This document shows positions 39,920-48,155 of a DNA stretch of 55,155 nucleotides, in pieces. The stretch is taken from positions 1-55,155 of the forward strand of contig JADJTD010000003.1 of NCBI GenBank assembly GCA_016711345.1. Direction: 5' to 3'. The notes under the pieces are model-generated. The model had not been told where the DNA came from and ran no database searches. It saw only the letters and a program-made list of their open reading frames with translations. Source of the DNA: Chloracidobacterium sp. (GTDB taxonomy: Bacteria > Acidobacteriota > Blastocatellia > Pyrinomonadales > Pyrinomonadaceae). A program made the translations under genes and the position numbers. Each line of letters opens with the position of its first letter. The stretch's first letter is position 1.

Positions 39920-40402
39920 TTAGGAAGCAGTAAACGCGCTGGTAGTCGGGTTGAATGTGCCCTGCACAGGATCACCGATGTAGTTGATCGTGTAATTGAT
40001 CTTCACGGCAACTCCGCCTTCGATGGTCATATCGTCGATCTGGATCGAAACAGACTGTTTCTCAGCCGGGTATTCGCCGAGAGCGGGTGTCTCATACAAC
40101 CACACTGAAACAACATCGGTCTCAGCGTCGGCAAGCACAGCCCGCGCCTTGCGCAACGAGTCGATGTACTCAAACGCCGCGTCGCCTGCCTTGGCAGTCA
40201 TTTCGACAGGCACGGTCGGGGCGTAGCTGTCCACACTGATCGAGGCGTTGTCCTGATGGACGTATGTTTCCTCGGTGGTCTTTGGGTTGTAATTGACCTT
40301 GAGCGACTTGACGCCATCACCAATGAGGCTATAGGTGGCAGCCGCTGCAGGGGTTGTGTTCATAAACATCTTGATCTGAGAGCTTTTGATTTTTGCTGTC
40401 AT
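39920..40402 (-). CDS. Major tail (tube) protein
   Basis: 160 residues; CAGGAG then ATG 40402. Beta-rich, begins 'MTAKIKSSQIKMFMNTTPAA', with 'KSLKVNYNPKTTEETYVHQD' and 'VPVEMTAKAGD', features of phage tube subunits. It follows four small head-tail joining proteins. Many copies polymerise to form the tail. Confidence 0.8.
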   Translation of the reverse strand: MTAKIKSSQIKMFMNTTPAAAATYSLIGDGVKSLKVNYNPKTTEETYVHQDNASISVDSYAPTVPVEMTAKAGDAAFEYIDSLRKARAVLADAETDVVSVWLYETPALGEYPAEKQSVSIQIDDMTIEGGVAVKINYTINYIGDPVQGTFNPTTSAFTAS

Positions 40403-40405
40403 TGC

Positions 40406-40822
40406 TTACTCCTGTTCGTAAATTAATTTGCAAGTGATCTGATATATGCCGGTAGCGCTTTCGCCTTGTTCATACAAAAAGGCCCACGATACGGACTCGA
40501 TTGATTCTGCGATTTTGCCTGTTCCCAAATTGGGAAAATTTCCTGCTGCTGTTTGTGCTTCGAACCAGTCGGCAAGGGACTCATAAAATCCGCTGTTCTC
40601 AAGTCGTTCCGCTTCATCAGCAGTGGAAAAGACGGACTGGATCAGGAATGGAAATTCGCGCTTTTTTTTTCCGTCGAGATATTCTTCGACTGTCCGTGCC
40701 CCTGGCACTGGAATTACAGCGTACTCAATCGGCTCTTTACCGAGAGCATCCACATGGATAAGGGCACCGGACATCTCGCCATACGTTAAGAGATAGTCGC
40801 GCACAGCAGAAATTATGCTCAT
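40406..40822 (-). CDS. Tail terminator-like (minor capsid) protein
   Basis: 138 residues; ATGA overlap with the preceding gene. Pattern and position (fourth joining gene before the tube) match the Minor_capsid_3-type family in Firmicutes siphophages, thought to cap the tail for head joining. Confidence 0.6.
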   Translation of the reverse strand: MSIISAVRDYLLTYGEMSGALIHVDALGKEPIEYAVIPVPGARTVEEYLDGKKKREFPFLIQSVFSTADEAERLENSGFYESLADWFEAQTAAGNFPNLGTGKIAESIESVSWAFLYEQGESATGIYQITCKLIYEQE

Positions 40823-41214
40823 GATCGGCCACTTCCTCCAATGCGCCTGGCTCCCGCCACGATCCTGTTACGGTGTACAGCCTTCATGCGCTCGAACCAC
40901 TGCGGACCTCGCAGCGGTCCAGTTTTGCTGCCCGGCTTCCTCTTGCTGTAATATTGAGCTTTGGCATAGGGGGCAATCCACACGACAACACCAGACCCGA
41001 TATTTGTGCCAAGGATTCCAGACTTGATCAACATGGATGTAAGGAGTGGCGTAAATGGCTCTGACAACCTCAAGACTTCGCTATCTACGAAACGCTGAGC
41101 AGCGGAGAAACTTCGCGGCCAGCGCTGAAATGTTGTGTTCCATTCCAGTCTAGCCTTTCCGTTTTTTGTCGGCAGGATCGCACCGCGAGGGGTAATAATA
41201 TTTGGAGGTGTCAT
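40819..41214 (-). CDS. Head-tail joining (gp10/minor capsid-like) protein
   Basis: 131 residues, basic, ATGA-coupled on both sides. 'WIAPYAKAQYYSKRKPGSKT' then 'GPLRGPQWFERM' is the motif of the HK97 gp10/minor capsid group. Probably a tail completion protein. Confidence 0.65.
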   Translation of the reverse strand: MTPPNIITPRGAILPTKNGKARLEWNTTFQRWPRSFSAAQRFVDSEVLRLSEPFTPLLTSMLIKSGILGTNIGSGVVVWIAPYAKAQYYSKRKPGSKTGPLRGPQWFERMKAVHRNRIVAGARRIGGSGRS

Positions 41215-41624
41215 TTACAACCGACCATCATGTGGTGCGTATTAGGTGAGCCCTGATCCATACGAGCAACAGAGGCAATCTCGAGCACATCATCATATTT
41301 GGCTCGCAATGCACTAACGGTAAAACTGTCAGTGATCTCGTCGGCAACGCTTCCGCGAACAACAATGTCGCCTTCGCTTAATGTCCAGTGGGTAGCCCGA
41401 TTTTGCGCATCAAGAGCAAGCCACATCTTGTGGGAGTAATATTTGCGGCATTCAGAAAATGGTATCGCGATCAAAGCCTTGTTCAAAGCCAGGTCAGCCG
41501 AATTGCGCTTGGACACAGCAGCAGCAGACTCCCATAAAGCGGCGGGGATTACGGTGCGCTGATACTTTTCGGCACGCGATTGGATGTATTTGTTATAGAT
41601 GGTGACCGCAGTATTGGTGAGCAT
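41211..41624 (-). CDS. Head completion-like protein (137 aa)
   Basis: Begins 'MLTNTAVTIYNKYIQS', with TAATG and ATGA overlaps on either side. Likely a head-closure protein by synteny; the exact family name is uncertain. Confidence 0.55.
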   Translation of the reverse strand: MLTNTAVTIYNKYIQSRAEKYQRTVIPAALWESAAAVSKRNSADLALNKALIAIPFSECRKYYSHKMWLALDAQNRATHWTLSEGDIVVRGSVADEITDSFTVSALRAKYDDVLEIASVARMDQGSPNTHHMMVGCK

Positions 41625-42058
41625 TAGGACGCCTTTGCCTGAAAGTTGAACTTTCGTTTACCAGACACGGTCAAACCGGCTCCAATACCGTATTTCTTCT
41701 CGATCTCCGCGTGTTTGCGAGCGATAATTTTTTCCAGCGCATTGGCTCCATCGCTAAAATGCTCTGTTCCGCTGGCTGCTTGGAGTGTGACCAAGTCGAA
41801 ATTTCCAAGGATGTTCTCAAGAAGCCTGATCTCTGCCAAGTCAATGAGTTTGGAATGGTCTGTTATCGTCGCTAAATCACCATCCACTACACAAGCAATA
41901 TTGGTCGGCGTGATGCCGACCAATTGCAAAGCGGTCGAGATTGGGTCATTCAGATCCGTGTTGTTGCCACTGGCTACAATGTTGAATCCCACAAGCTCCA
42001 TACGTCTCTTGCAGCGAGAGAGTAATACACTTTCGATTTGAGCACGGGTAAGAGCCAT
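41624..42058 (-). CDS. Head-tail connector-like protein (144 aa)
   Basis: ATG 42058 ('MALTRAQIESVLLSRCKRRM'); the longer frame from 42109 would run through a terminator and is rejected. It lies first after the major capsid protein, the usual place of gp6-like adaptor proteins. Confidence 0.6.
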   Translation of the reverse strand: MALTRAQIESVLLSRCKRRMELVGFNIVASGNNTDLNDPISTALQLVGITPTNIACVVDGDLATITDHSKLIDLAEIRLLENILGNFDLVTLQAASGTEHFSDGANALEKIIARKHAEIEKKYGIGAGLTVSGKRKFNFQAKAS

Positions 42059-42070
42059 CTTTTTACCTAG

Positions 42071-42111
42071 ATAAAAAAATAAGACATGGCAGGCAGTAAC
42101 GCCTGCCATGT
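42071..42111 (-). terminator. Terminator between major capsid and connector genes
   Basis: On the minus strand ACATGGCAGGC-GTTACT-GCCTGCCATGT is followed by CTTATTTTTTTATC. The 11-bp stem is perfect. It limits read-through from the abundant capsid message. Confidence 0.85.
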
Positions 42112-42120
42112 TTGTTGAGA

Positions 42121-43209
42121 TTAGCGAGAGTATCCAACCGGGGTGGAGTATGTGCCACCAGTTCCAAGTTCCATTACCACGCCGTTCAGCCGGTTGGCAA
42201 CGCCAAAGCCGTAGCGCTGGCGATAGAACGAGGATTCCAGCGGGAAGCTCTTGTCTTTTTGAACAAGAACCAGATTTCCCTCACCCAGACCGGGGGCGGA
42301 GTCAACGCGCATCTTCAGCGGCTTGGGTGCAGAGAGGTGCAGACCGAAGAGGTAATTTTCAGGGATGTAATCCCATTCAACCAGCCACGCGCCGGCGGTG
42401 CCAATCACCTTGCCCGGCAAGCCCTGAGGCAAGCCGACCACAGTGGTCACATTCGAGCCCGGAGCGAGATGCTCATCAAGACCATCATTGGCGAAATCCG
42501 GCAGCAACTTGAGCTTGGATCGCTGAGCTTTGTTGAAGAAGACAACAACGTCGCGGCCGCCGATCGCGCCGCCGCCAAAATGCTCTTCGAGCTCGTCGGT
42601 GATGGTAGTGACCGGGTTGTTTGTGTCATCAATTGCGGACGCGGCATAGCCGGATTCGAGGTAATGATTCTCGGTGATCAGAGACTCAGTTCCCGGCAAT
42701 GGGGAATACAAATCCGAGTCGCCGTTCGCGAGCGGCTTCACGGTGAGATCGCCAGCATTTGTCTGGTCTTTCACGGACCACGAGGTGTTCGGGAAAATAG
42801 TCTTGAGTATTTCCTTGCGCATTGTGTTCTTGGCGCGTGTTTGAACGGCGTCAAGGTGACGTTGAAGTTCAGGCAGGGTCATATACGCAAGTTCAACATC
42901 GTTGCCGGCGATCTGATCGCCCCAACTGAACAGCGGATATTCGACCTGTTGTTCGCCTTCCACCTTGCGAGCGCCAGGCTGACCGATGTTGGTCAGACTC
43001 TGCAGGTATCCGCCGCCAGGCAGTTTGTAAATTTCGCGATAAAGTTTTGTGGTTTCAGCCACGAAAATACCGCGAGCCAGTGCGAGTTCCGCGTTAAAGT
43101 CATTCAGAACTTGCTGAACGGCATCCCACACGGTCTGCTGACCGATGGTATTGACGTAACGCTCGTCATCATCATTGAGGTTGAGTGCGCCCCAAATTGT
43201 TCCAGGCAT
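42121..43209 (-). CDS. Major capsid protein
   Basis: 362 residues; AAGGAG then ATG 43209. Long N-terminal helix region, then 'LFSWGDQIAGNDVELAYMTL' and 'NKAQRSKLKLLPDFAND'; size, place after scaffold and decoration genes, and a dedicated terminator fit an HK97-fold capsid subunit. No cleavage peptide or protease gene was recognised. Confidence 0.85.
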   Translation of the reverse strand: MPGTIWGALNLNDDDERYVNTIGQQTVWDAVQQVLNDFNAELALARGIFVAETTKLYREIYKLPGGGYLQSLTNIGQPGARKVEGEQQVEYPLFSWGDQIAGNDVELAYMTLPELQRHLDAVQTRAKNTMRKEILKTIFPNTSWSVKDQTNAGDLTVKPLANGDSDLYSPLPGTESLITENHYLESGYAASAIDDTNNPVTTITDELEEHFGGGAIGGRDVVVFFNKAQRSKLKLLPDFANDGLDEHLAPGSNVTTVVGLPQGLPGKVIGTAGAWLVEWDYIPENYLFGLHLSAPKPLKMRVDSAPGLGEGNLVLVQKDKSFPLESSFYRQRYGFGVANRLNGVVMELGTGGTYSTPVGYSR

Positions 43210-43221
43210 GATCGTTTCTCC

Positions 43222-43626
43222 TTATACCTTGCTCAAATGCAAGACTTTGGATTTGTCGGGGTCGGACATCGGATAAACATATCCAACCAAGAGGGTGGCG
43301 GTACCAGCGGCATCCGCTAATTCGCCCGCGGTGTTGCTGACATACACGGCTGCGCCGTAGGCAAGACCGGTTAGGGTAAAGCCCTCGATGTCGCCGGCCC
43401 AAGCCGCGTCCACCATCTGACCGGCATTTACGGTTTGCATCGCAATGCCAATGTAGGTATTCGCGGGAGCGACACCATTGGCATCAGCAAGGTTCGCTTT
43501 GCCATTGGCATCGATGTAGAGCGGCTGACCGGCCTGAATATTCACGGCGGCCTGAAAAGTGTGTTTTTGGGTCTTGAGAGGGAACAGGTCTGCGACATGA
43601 TCCTTATCTCTGGTAATGTCTGCCAT
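43222..43626 (-). CDS. Capsid decoration-like protein (DUF2190-type)
   Basis: 134 residues; GGAG then ATG 43626. Gly/Ala-rich beta repeats ('FQAAVNIQAGQPLYIDANGK', 'GLAYGAAVYVSNTAGELADA') match DUF2190 or lambda D-like proteins that cover the capsid surface. Located between scaffold and major capsid genes. Confidence 0.7.
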   Translation of the reverse strand: MADITRDKDHVADLFPLKTQKHTFQAAVNIQAGQPLYIDANGKANLADANGVAPANTYIGIAMQTVNAGQMVDAAWAGDIEGFTLTGLAYGAAVYVSNTAGELADAAGTATLLVGYVYPMSDPDKSKVLHLSKV

Positions 43627-43651
43627 TGCTTATTACTCCTTGAGTGAAAAG

Positions 43652-44350
43652 TTAAAAACGTGAGTGTTTACCCGAGGCGGCGTTTTGCTTCTGTTGAAGA
43701 TTTGGCTTGCGCGGCGGCTGCCCAGGAGGGGTTCCCTTTGTCGGCGGTTCAGTCTCGGCCTCGAACAGAAACGGCTTCGACTTGAACAGCACGGCGAGGG
43801 CTTCTTCAATACCGGAATAGGCGTTTTCTTTTTGAACGATCTCACTGCGTGAAATGCCCAACAAAACAACATCCAGCGCATCAGGCAGAGCGCGGGGACG
43901 CAAGACATTTCCGTCTTTGTCCTTGACTTCGTTCCCAGCGGCGATTTTGATCTCGGAGTCCAGAATACGCTTACTGAGTTCCGCAATTGCGGTATCGTGG
44001 GCAATCTTCTGGTCGGCGAAAGCCTTTTCAGTCGCGGTCACTTTATCCAGCGCTTTTTGCAATTCGGTCTTATTCGCATCGTCGGCTTCCTTCGCCTTCG
44101 TGATGACGGCTTTCAGGGAATCGGCGTTTTCAACACCCAATTCCTTGAATAAATCCGTCAATGCGCTGTTCCCTGCCTGTTTTGCTCGTTGAGCAAAGAG
44201 CGCGTCCAGTTCCTCTTGCGTAAAGGTCTTGCCTTTCGGCTTATTGGCATCGCCATCGCCATCAGCATTCCCGTCTTTTCCTCCACCACCACCGCCGGAG
44301 TTAGCGTCAAAATACACATGAGGTTGAAGAAGTGAAAATCGTTTGTTCAT
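43652..44350 (-). CDS. Scaffolding-like protein
   Basis: 232 residues; GAGGAAAATAAAA then ATG 44350. A Gly/Asp linker (six Gly, then 'DGNADGDGDAN') precedes a long charged coiled coil ('FTQEELDALFAQRAKQAGN' onward to about 150) and a Pro/Gln-rich end. This is the composition of phage capsid scaffolds. A terminator lies in its leader (44403-44449). Confidence 0.7.
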   Translation of the reverse strand: MNKRFSLLQPHVYFDANSGGGGGGKDGNADGDGDANKPKGKTFTQEELDALFAQRAKQAGNSALTDLFKELGVENADSLKAVITKAKEADDANKTELQKALDKVTATEKAFADQKIAHDTAIAELSKRILDSEIKIAAGNEVKDKDGNVLRPRALPDALDVVLLGISRSEIVQKENAYSGIEEALAVLFKSKPFLFEAETEPPTKGTPPGQPPRKPNLQQKQNAASGKHSRF

Positions 44351-44402
44351 TTTTATTTTCCTCTGCCATTTCCGCTGGCATTGCGTAAGTAGGTCACCCG
44401 CT

Positions 44403-44449
44403 GATTAACAAAAAAAACCGAGACGCTCAATTAAGAGCGCCTCGGTTTC
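44403..44449 (-). terminator. Terminator in the leader of the scaffold gene
   Basis: Minus strand AAACCGAGgCGCTC, loop TTAATT, GAGCGtCTCGGTTT, then TTTTTGTT. It is 50 bases upstream of ATG 44350 and 60 bases downstream of a TATAAT, so it may be an attenuator. Confidence 0.8.
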
Positions 44450-44508
44450 TGTGAACTCAGTCAGGCGTGAGTGGGATTGGTTTTCGCCAGCCCCTGTCAA
44501 TTAATCGC

Positions 44509-44514
44509 ATTATA
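44509..44514 (-). promoter_or_regulatory. TGC-extended -10 before the scaffold gene terminator
   Basis: Minus-strand TGCTATAATGC; no good -35. CGCCTGACTGA lies downstream of it, as CGCCCGACTGA does at the analogous site 53781. Confidence 0.4.
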
Positions 44515-44529
44515 GCACAATTTTTCTAA

Positions 44530-44649
44530 TTATCTTCCGAAGATCAGAAAAATAATGCCAGCGACCGCAGCGTATATCATGAGTGAAAATATAAAGCCAA
44601 CTACACAGCCCCGGCCAACATTCCCGCGATCCTCATATTGTCCATCCAT
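44530..44649 (-). CDS. Single-helix membrane peptide (39 aa)
   Basis: ATG 44649, 2 bases after the previous stop, with GAGAAGG upstream. 'CVVGFIFSLMIYAAVAGIIF' is one membrane helix after a short charged N-terminus. It could be a small holin or an assembly factor; unproven. Confidence 0.5.
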   Translation of the reverse strand: MDGQYEDRGNVGRGCVVGFIFSLMIYAAVAGIIFLIFGR

Positions 44650-44651
44650 GA

Positions 44652-45071
44652 TTAAGCCTTCTCGTATGATGCCATCAGGTCGGCTACCTTCTGGCAGACA
44701 TAAGCCGCCTGCGCAGCCGATGGAATATCCGTAAAATAGAAAGCCGGCACAACAGCTTTCACATGACCGTGTTGATCCCGTTCAAATGTAATTTTATAGC
44801 GATCATCCTTTGGAAATACTTGAAAAGTAGCTCCATTGGGTGACTCGTCAGGGTCGATTTTTGTCCCGCTATAAGGGACGTTAACGTTATTGATCTTTCC
44901 GGCGTGCTTGCAAACCATTTTTAACGCCACAGCAAGATCCTGCATTGCAGGACGCTTCATTCCCGTAGCGGCTGTAGTTCTGATCTGCAATGGATTAATG
45001 TTCGCCTTGATTTTTCCGCCAGCAAAATCCAGAAGTGCGGTGTGCCTTGTTGCAACTAGAAAACGTGCCAT
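44652..45071 (-). CDS. Hypothetical structural-cluster protein (139 aa)
   Basis: GGAG then ATG 45071. No recognised family; alpha/beta, ends with a helix 'YVCQKVADLMASYEKA'. Lies between the surface protein genes and the scaffold gene. Confidence 0.6.
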   Translation of the reverse strand: MARFLVATRHTALLDFAGGKIKANINPLQIRTTAATGMKRPAMQDLAVALKMVCKHAGKINNVNVPYSGTKIDPDESPNGATFQVFPKDDRYKITFERDQHGHVKAVVPAFYFTDIPSAAQAAYVCQKVADLMASYEKA

Positions 45072-45087
45072 GTCAATCTCCTGTTAA

Positions 45088-46497
45088 CTATGAAATCGTA
45101 TGGATAACACCCTGGCTGACCACGCCAGTACCGGACCAAATAACAACAATTGAGTCATCAGCCAATAAAGCCTTAACCTCTGCCAGCTTCTCACCTCCAG
45201 CACATCCATGTAGTAATGCTGTTGCCGCTGCTTTGATGGATATAAAAATTTCCCACGCGCCGCTTACACCAGTCACTTGTAAACTACCGTCTGTGGTCGT
45301 GGCATATGTATCTTTGGCTGCAACTGATAATCCTCCAGTTTTCTCGATCATCAGAAGACTCTTGCTGTCATCCTCTAGGTAGTGGTCCTTGAGAGCAAAC
45401 CATATCTTTTGCGCTGTGTCCAAGTTGGATGTGACTGAGCTCGTGATGCTCTGACTGAGTTGTGCATACGATGTAATAGATATCTCTCCACTTGACACCG
45501 CCAGTGCATCAGTTTCCGAAACTGCTAGAGCAATTGTCGGATTGAGCACGATCGCAGAGATCGCCGCAAGGACATTAGACTCGTCGGCAGGGTCGGCAGG
45601 CAATCCATCTGTCTTGGCTTTGATGGCAGCGATACTGGCGTTATCAGGAGCAACTGGCAGAGCAGCGATGATGTTTGCCTCAGCCGTTGTCACATCACCA
45701 GAGGATGCGGGCAATGCCGGCAGTCCGTCTGTTTTGGCCTTGATTGCCGCGATGCTCAAATTGTCAGGCGCAGCAGGCAGAGCAGCGATGATATTCGCCT
45801 CAGCCGTTGTCACATCACCAAAGGATGCTGGCAATGCCGGCAGCCCGTCTGTCTTGGATTTGATCGCCGTGATACCTGCATTATCAGGTTCAGCCGGCAG
45901 AGCAGCGATGATGTTCGCCTCAGCCGTTGTCACATCACCTGAAGAAGCTGGAAATGCGGGCAGTCCATCCGTCTTGGCTTTGATTGCCGTAATGCTGGCA
46001 TTATCAGGTGCGGTGTAACCTGCCGCTGCCAGGCGGGTCGCAATATCCGCTGAGACGGAAGCGCCTGCCGGCACACCAAGCCTGTCAAAAGCATCGCCTG
46101 TCAGGTATCCAGCTTTAGCCGGAGTCCATACCGTGTCGAGCGTGCTGTTGTCCTCATGCACCTCAGTGATGATGTCAGGCGTGGTCGTATCCCCTGCCAA
46201 TCCCTGCAGGTAAACTCGCAGCACATCGCCAGCCGACACGGGAATTGATCCGGTCGTCAATGCAATGGACGTCACGCCGCTGGCAACGTTCGCGGTCGTA
46301 ATCGGGACAGCCCGATACGCGCTCCCAGCGCCTCCACGTTGGATGGTGATATAGGCTGTGTAATAGCCATTGCCGACAACCTGGTCAGCGAACAACCGGA
46401 AATATATAGATCGATCGGCGTCCGCTGTGTAGGTGTGAGTTAGCAGCGCGCTGGATATGTTCTGATTTGTGAGTGTGTTTGATACAAGTAGTTTCAT
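45088..46497 (-). CDS. Repeat-containing surface/fibre-like protein (469 aa)
   Basis: GAGGAACT then ATG 46497. An N-terminal beta domain (about 1-150) leads into four 40-residue repeats of the form 'IKAKTDGLPALPASSGDVTT' + 'AEANIIAALP', encoded by exact-period 120-bp repeats, and a C-terminal beta domain. Fits a virion surface or fibre protein. Not part of the standard head gene set, so likely accessory. Confidence 0.7.
   Translation of the reverse strand: MKLLVSNTLTNQNISSALLTHTYTADADRSIYFRLFADQVVGNGYYTAYITIQRGGAGSAYRAVPITTANVASGVTSIALTTGSIPVSAGDVLRVYLQGLAGDTTTPDIITEVHEDNSTLDTVWTPAKAGYLTGDAFDRLGVPAGASVSADIATRLAAAGYTAPDNASITAIKAKTDGLPAFPASSGDVTTAEANIIAALPAEPDNAGITAIKSKTDGLPALPASFGDVTTAEANIIAALPAAPDNLSIAAIKAKTDGLPALPASSGDVTTAEANIIAALPVAPDNASIAAIKAKTDGLPADPADESNVLAAISAIVLNPTIALAVSETDALAVSSGEISITSYAQLSQSITSSVTSNLDTAQKIWFALKDHYLEDDSKSLLMIEKTGGLSVAAKDTYATTTDGSLQVTGVSGAWEIFISIKAAATALLHGCAGGEKLAEVKALLADDSIVVIWSGTGVVSQGVIHTIS
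45600..46018 (-). repeat. 120-bp tandem repeats (about 3.5 copies)
   Basis: Period is exactly 120 bases: related segments start at 45601, 45721, 45841, 45961. Substitutions but no indels. Prone to copy-number change. Confidence 0.9.
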
Positions 46498-46503
46498 AGT
46501 TCC

Positions 46504-47733
46504 TCATAAGATAAATTGATCAAGCGAGTTGTAAACACCTGTATCACCAAGGTCCCACGCAACAAAGTTATTAATCGTGTTCCCAACCGTATTAGCATAT
46601 AAGCCAACTTTTGTACCTGACTGAAGGCTCGCGTCTGTGACGGTGTTCGACTTCACGAACGCATTGTTGTAGTAAATGTGAAAGGTGTTGCCGATCACCC
46701 GGGCCTCAAGCCTTGCTCCAACGGTATACGTCACAGCAGTTGTTGAAACGGATGTCGAAACTCCACCGATAACTTTTTCCATGATTACTGCAGAGCTATT
46801 GATGCGCAGTTTTATGAAATTGGACGCATCAAGGTATCTCACAATCAAGCCAATCTCACCGGCGAACCGTGTTGCATCGACCTCGATATGGACATTCGGT
46901 GTTTGGAGATTCACTGTGGCAACAGCCAGTGAACTTGAAAGAGTTGCCGCGGAAGCTACATTACCGCTGATATTCCATGAGCCTATTTCGTTGATCCATT
47001 GCACGCCATCGCCCCCGGACTCGAACGCGCCAAGACCATCCGTATTACCAATGGAGCCATTCGCCCTGTTGAAACTGTCGGAAGCGATGGGAGAAACAAG
47101 ATATTCGACATTCGCCACTTTCATGAAATCAATGGCACAGTCGCATGTAGACGACGCAGATGAAATGCCCGGAAAAATTGTCGCTGTTGAAGTGGTTTCT
47201 GACGGGTACAAAAACGACCAGTTCGTAAACGCCCCGCCACGAATAAAGGTAAAGTACCCTGATAATCTTTCGACCATAGCCAGGTCGTACTTTGTGTTTA
47301 TGTCGTATGTTCCAACGACTTTTGTTGCCGCAGCAGCATCCAGCGCGCGTAAACTGCCAGAGGAGATGAATCGGAAACCGTCCTGAATTACACCGGAGTT
47401 ATTTACATCAATTCCTATTCTCAGATCATTGGCTACCCTGCCAATCGTGATCGATGAAACCCAAACCTTCCCTGCACCACGAACATGCGGTGGATACCAT
47501 AGACCATCCACGTTCGCAACTGAGCCGGAAAGAAAGCTGCATTGATTTCCATATATCGAAATTTTATTATTCGTGTCCGTGACCGTTCTGACATTTACGC
47601 CATCTGTCGCCAAAGTGCCATTGACCGCTGGCGCCAAAACTGGCGTCGCGATGCGGAAATCGTCTTCCAACAAATAGTTAATTTGCTTGGATGTATTTCT
47701 CGTAAAATTCGGCAGAAATGCACTTTGGAACAT
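46504..47733 (-). CDS. Surface protein with two LamG/ConA-like domains (409 aa)
   Basis: Coupled by TAATG to the sortase-like gene. Two beta-sandwich halves (about 28-200 and 205-400); 'IGLIVRYLDASNFIKLRINS' and 'HIYYNNAFVKSNTV' are typical of laminin-G/concanavalin-like folds. Probably a carbohydrate-binding virion protein, inferred from fold and context. Confidence 0.65.
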   Translation of the reverse strand: MFQSAFLPNFTRNTSKQINYLLEDDFRIATPVLAPAVNGTLATDGVNVRTVTDTNNKISIYGNQCSFLSGSVANVDGLWYPPHVRGAGKVWVSSITIGRVANDLRIGIDVNNSGVIQDGFRFISSGSLRALDAAAATKVVGTYDINTKYDLAMVERLSGYFTFIRGGAFTNWSFLYPSETTSTATIFPGISSASSTCDCAIDFMKVANVEYLVSPIASDSFNRANGSIGNTDGLGAFESGGDGVQWINEIGSWNISGNVASAATLSSSLAVATVNLQTPNVHIEVDATRFAGEIGLIVRYLDASNFIKLRINSSAVIMEKVIGGVSTSVSTTAVTYTVGARLEARVIGNTFHIYYNNAFVKSNTVTDASLQSGTKVGLYANTVGNTINNFVAWDLGDTGVYNSLDQFIL

Positions 47734-48155
47734 TATTTCCCGTCCACCTTCATCATTTGCGCGAAATCACGCGGATCCAAATCAACAGGTACAAGCTCGA
47801 TCATGTAACGGTCAGTCACTCCAATTTCGGGATGGCATGTAATAAGCGTGATCCTGTCCCAGCCTGTGTACTGATGATATTTTTTTGACCAATGCACAGG
47901 ATCGTCAACATTAGTCACGATGTGGCGGTCCCAAACTGCGTAATATTTTTTCGTCCCATCCGTGAAAACTGCCTCTACAATATCGCCCTCTGCAAGATCG
48001 TAAAAATTAGATCCTGCGAGGTAGTTATGAGCCGCCACCAACGTCCGACCGCGCCAAGTGATTAAGTTAGCACTTGTCGGATCAAGCGTGATAGTTGGGC
48101 TAGTCACCATTTGCAAAGTCATCGCACCAAAAATTAGTAAAGCAAGATTTGTCAT
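47733..48155 (-). CDS. Sortase-like cysteine transpeptidase-fold protein (140 aa)
   Basis: ATGA-coupled to the minor capsid gene. A hydrophobic N-terminus, then the sortase pattern: His43 in 'LVAAHNYLAGSNFYDLAEGD', 'TLITC' with Cys107, and Arg116 in 'DRYMIELVPV'. The His/Cys/Arg triad and TLxTC motif are those of class D/E/F sortases, which join proteins to cell wall or to each other; at 140 residues it is short. No LPxTG signal was found in its neighbours. A phage-encoded sortase in the head cluster is very unusual. Confidence 0.65.
   Translation of the reverse strand: MTNLALLIFGAMTLQMVTSPTITLDPTSANLITWRGRTLVAAHNYLAGSNFYDLAEGDIVEAVFTDGTKKYYAVWDRHIVTNVDDPVHWSKKYHQYTGWDRITLITCHPEIGVTDRYMIELVPVDLDPRDFAQMMKVDGK

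Noticed and set aside
42059..42109. 17-residue extension of the connector-like gene
   Set aside because: It would translate the terminator hairpin following the major capsid gene.
42112..43320. 402-aa plus-strand frame opposite the major capsid gene
   Set aside because: Antisense shadow of a strongly coding gene; no ribosome site and no domain.
47733..48155. L,D-transpeptidase (YkuD) as an alternative for the Cys protein
   Set aside because: The YkuD motif (HG...[ST]HGC[IV]R) is absent; TLxTC followed by Arg fits sortase instead.
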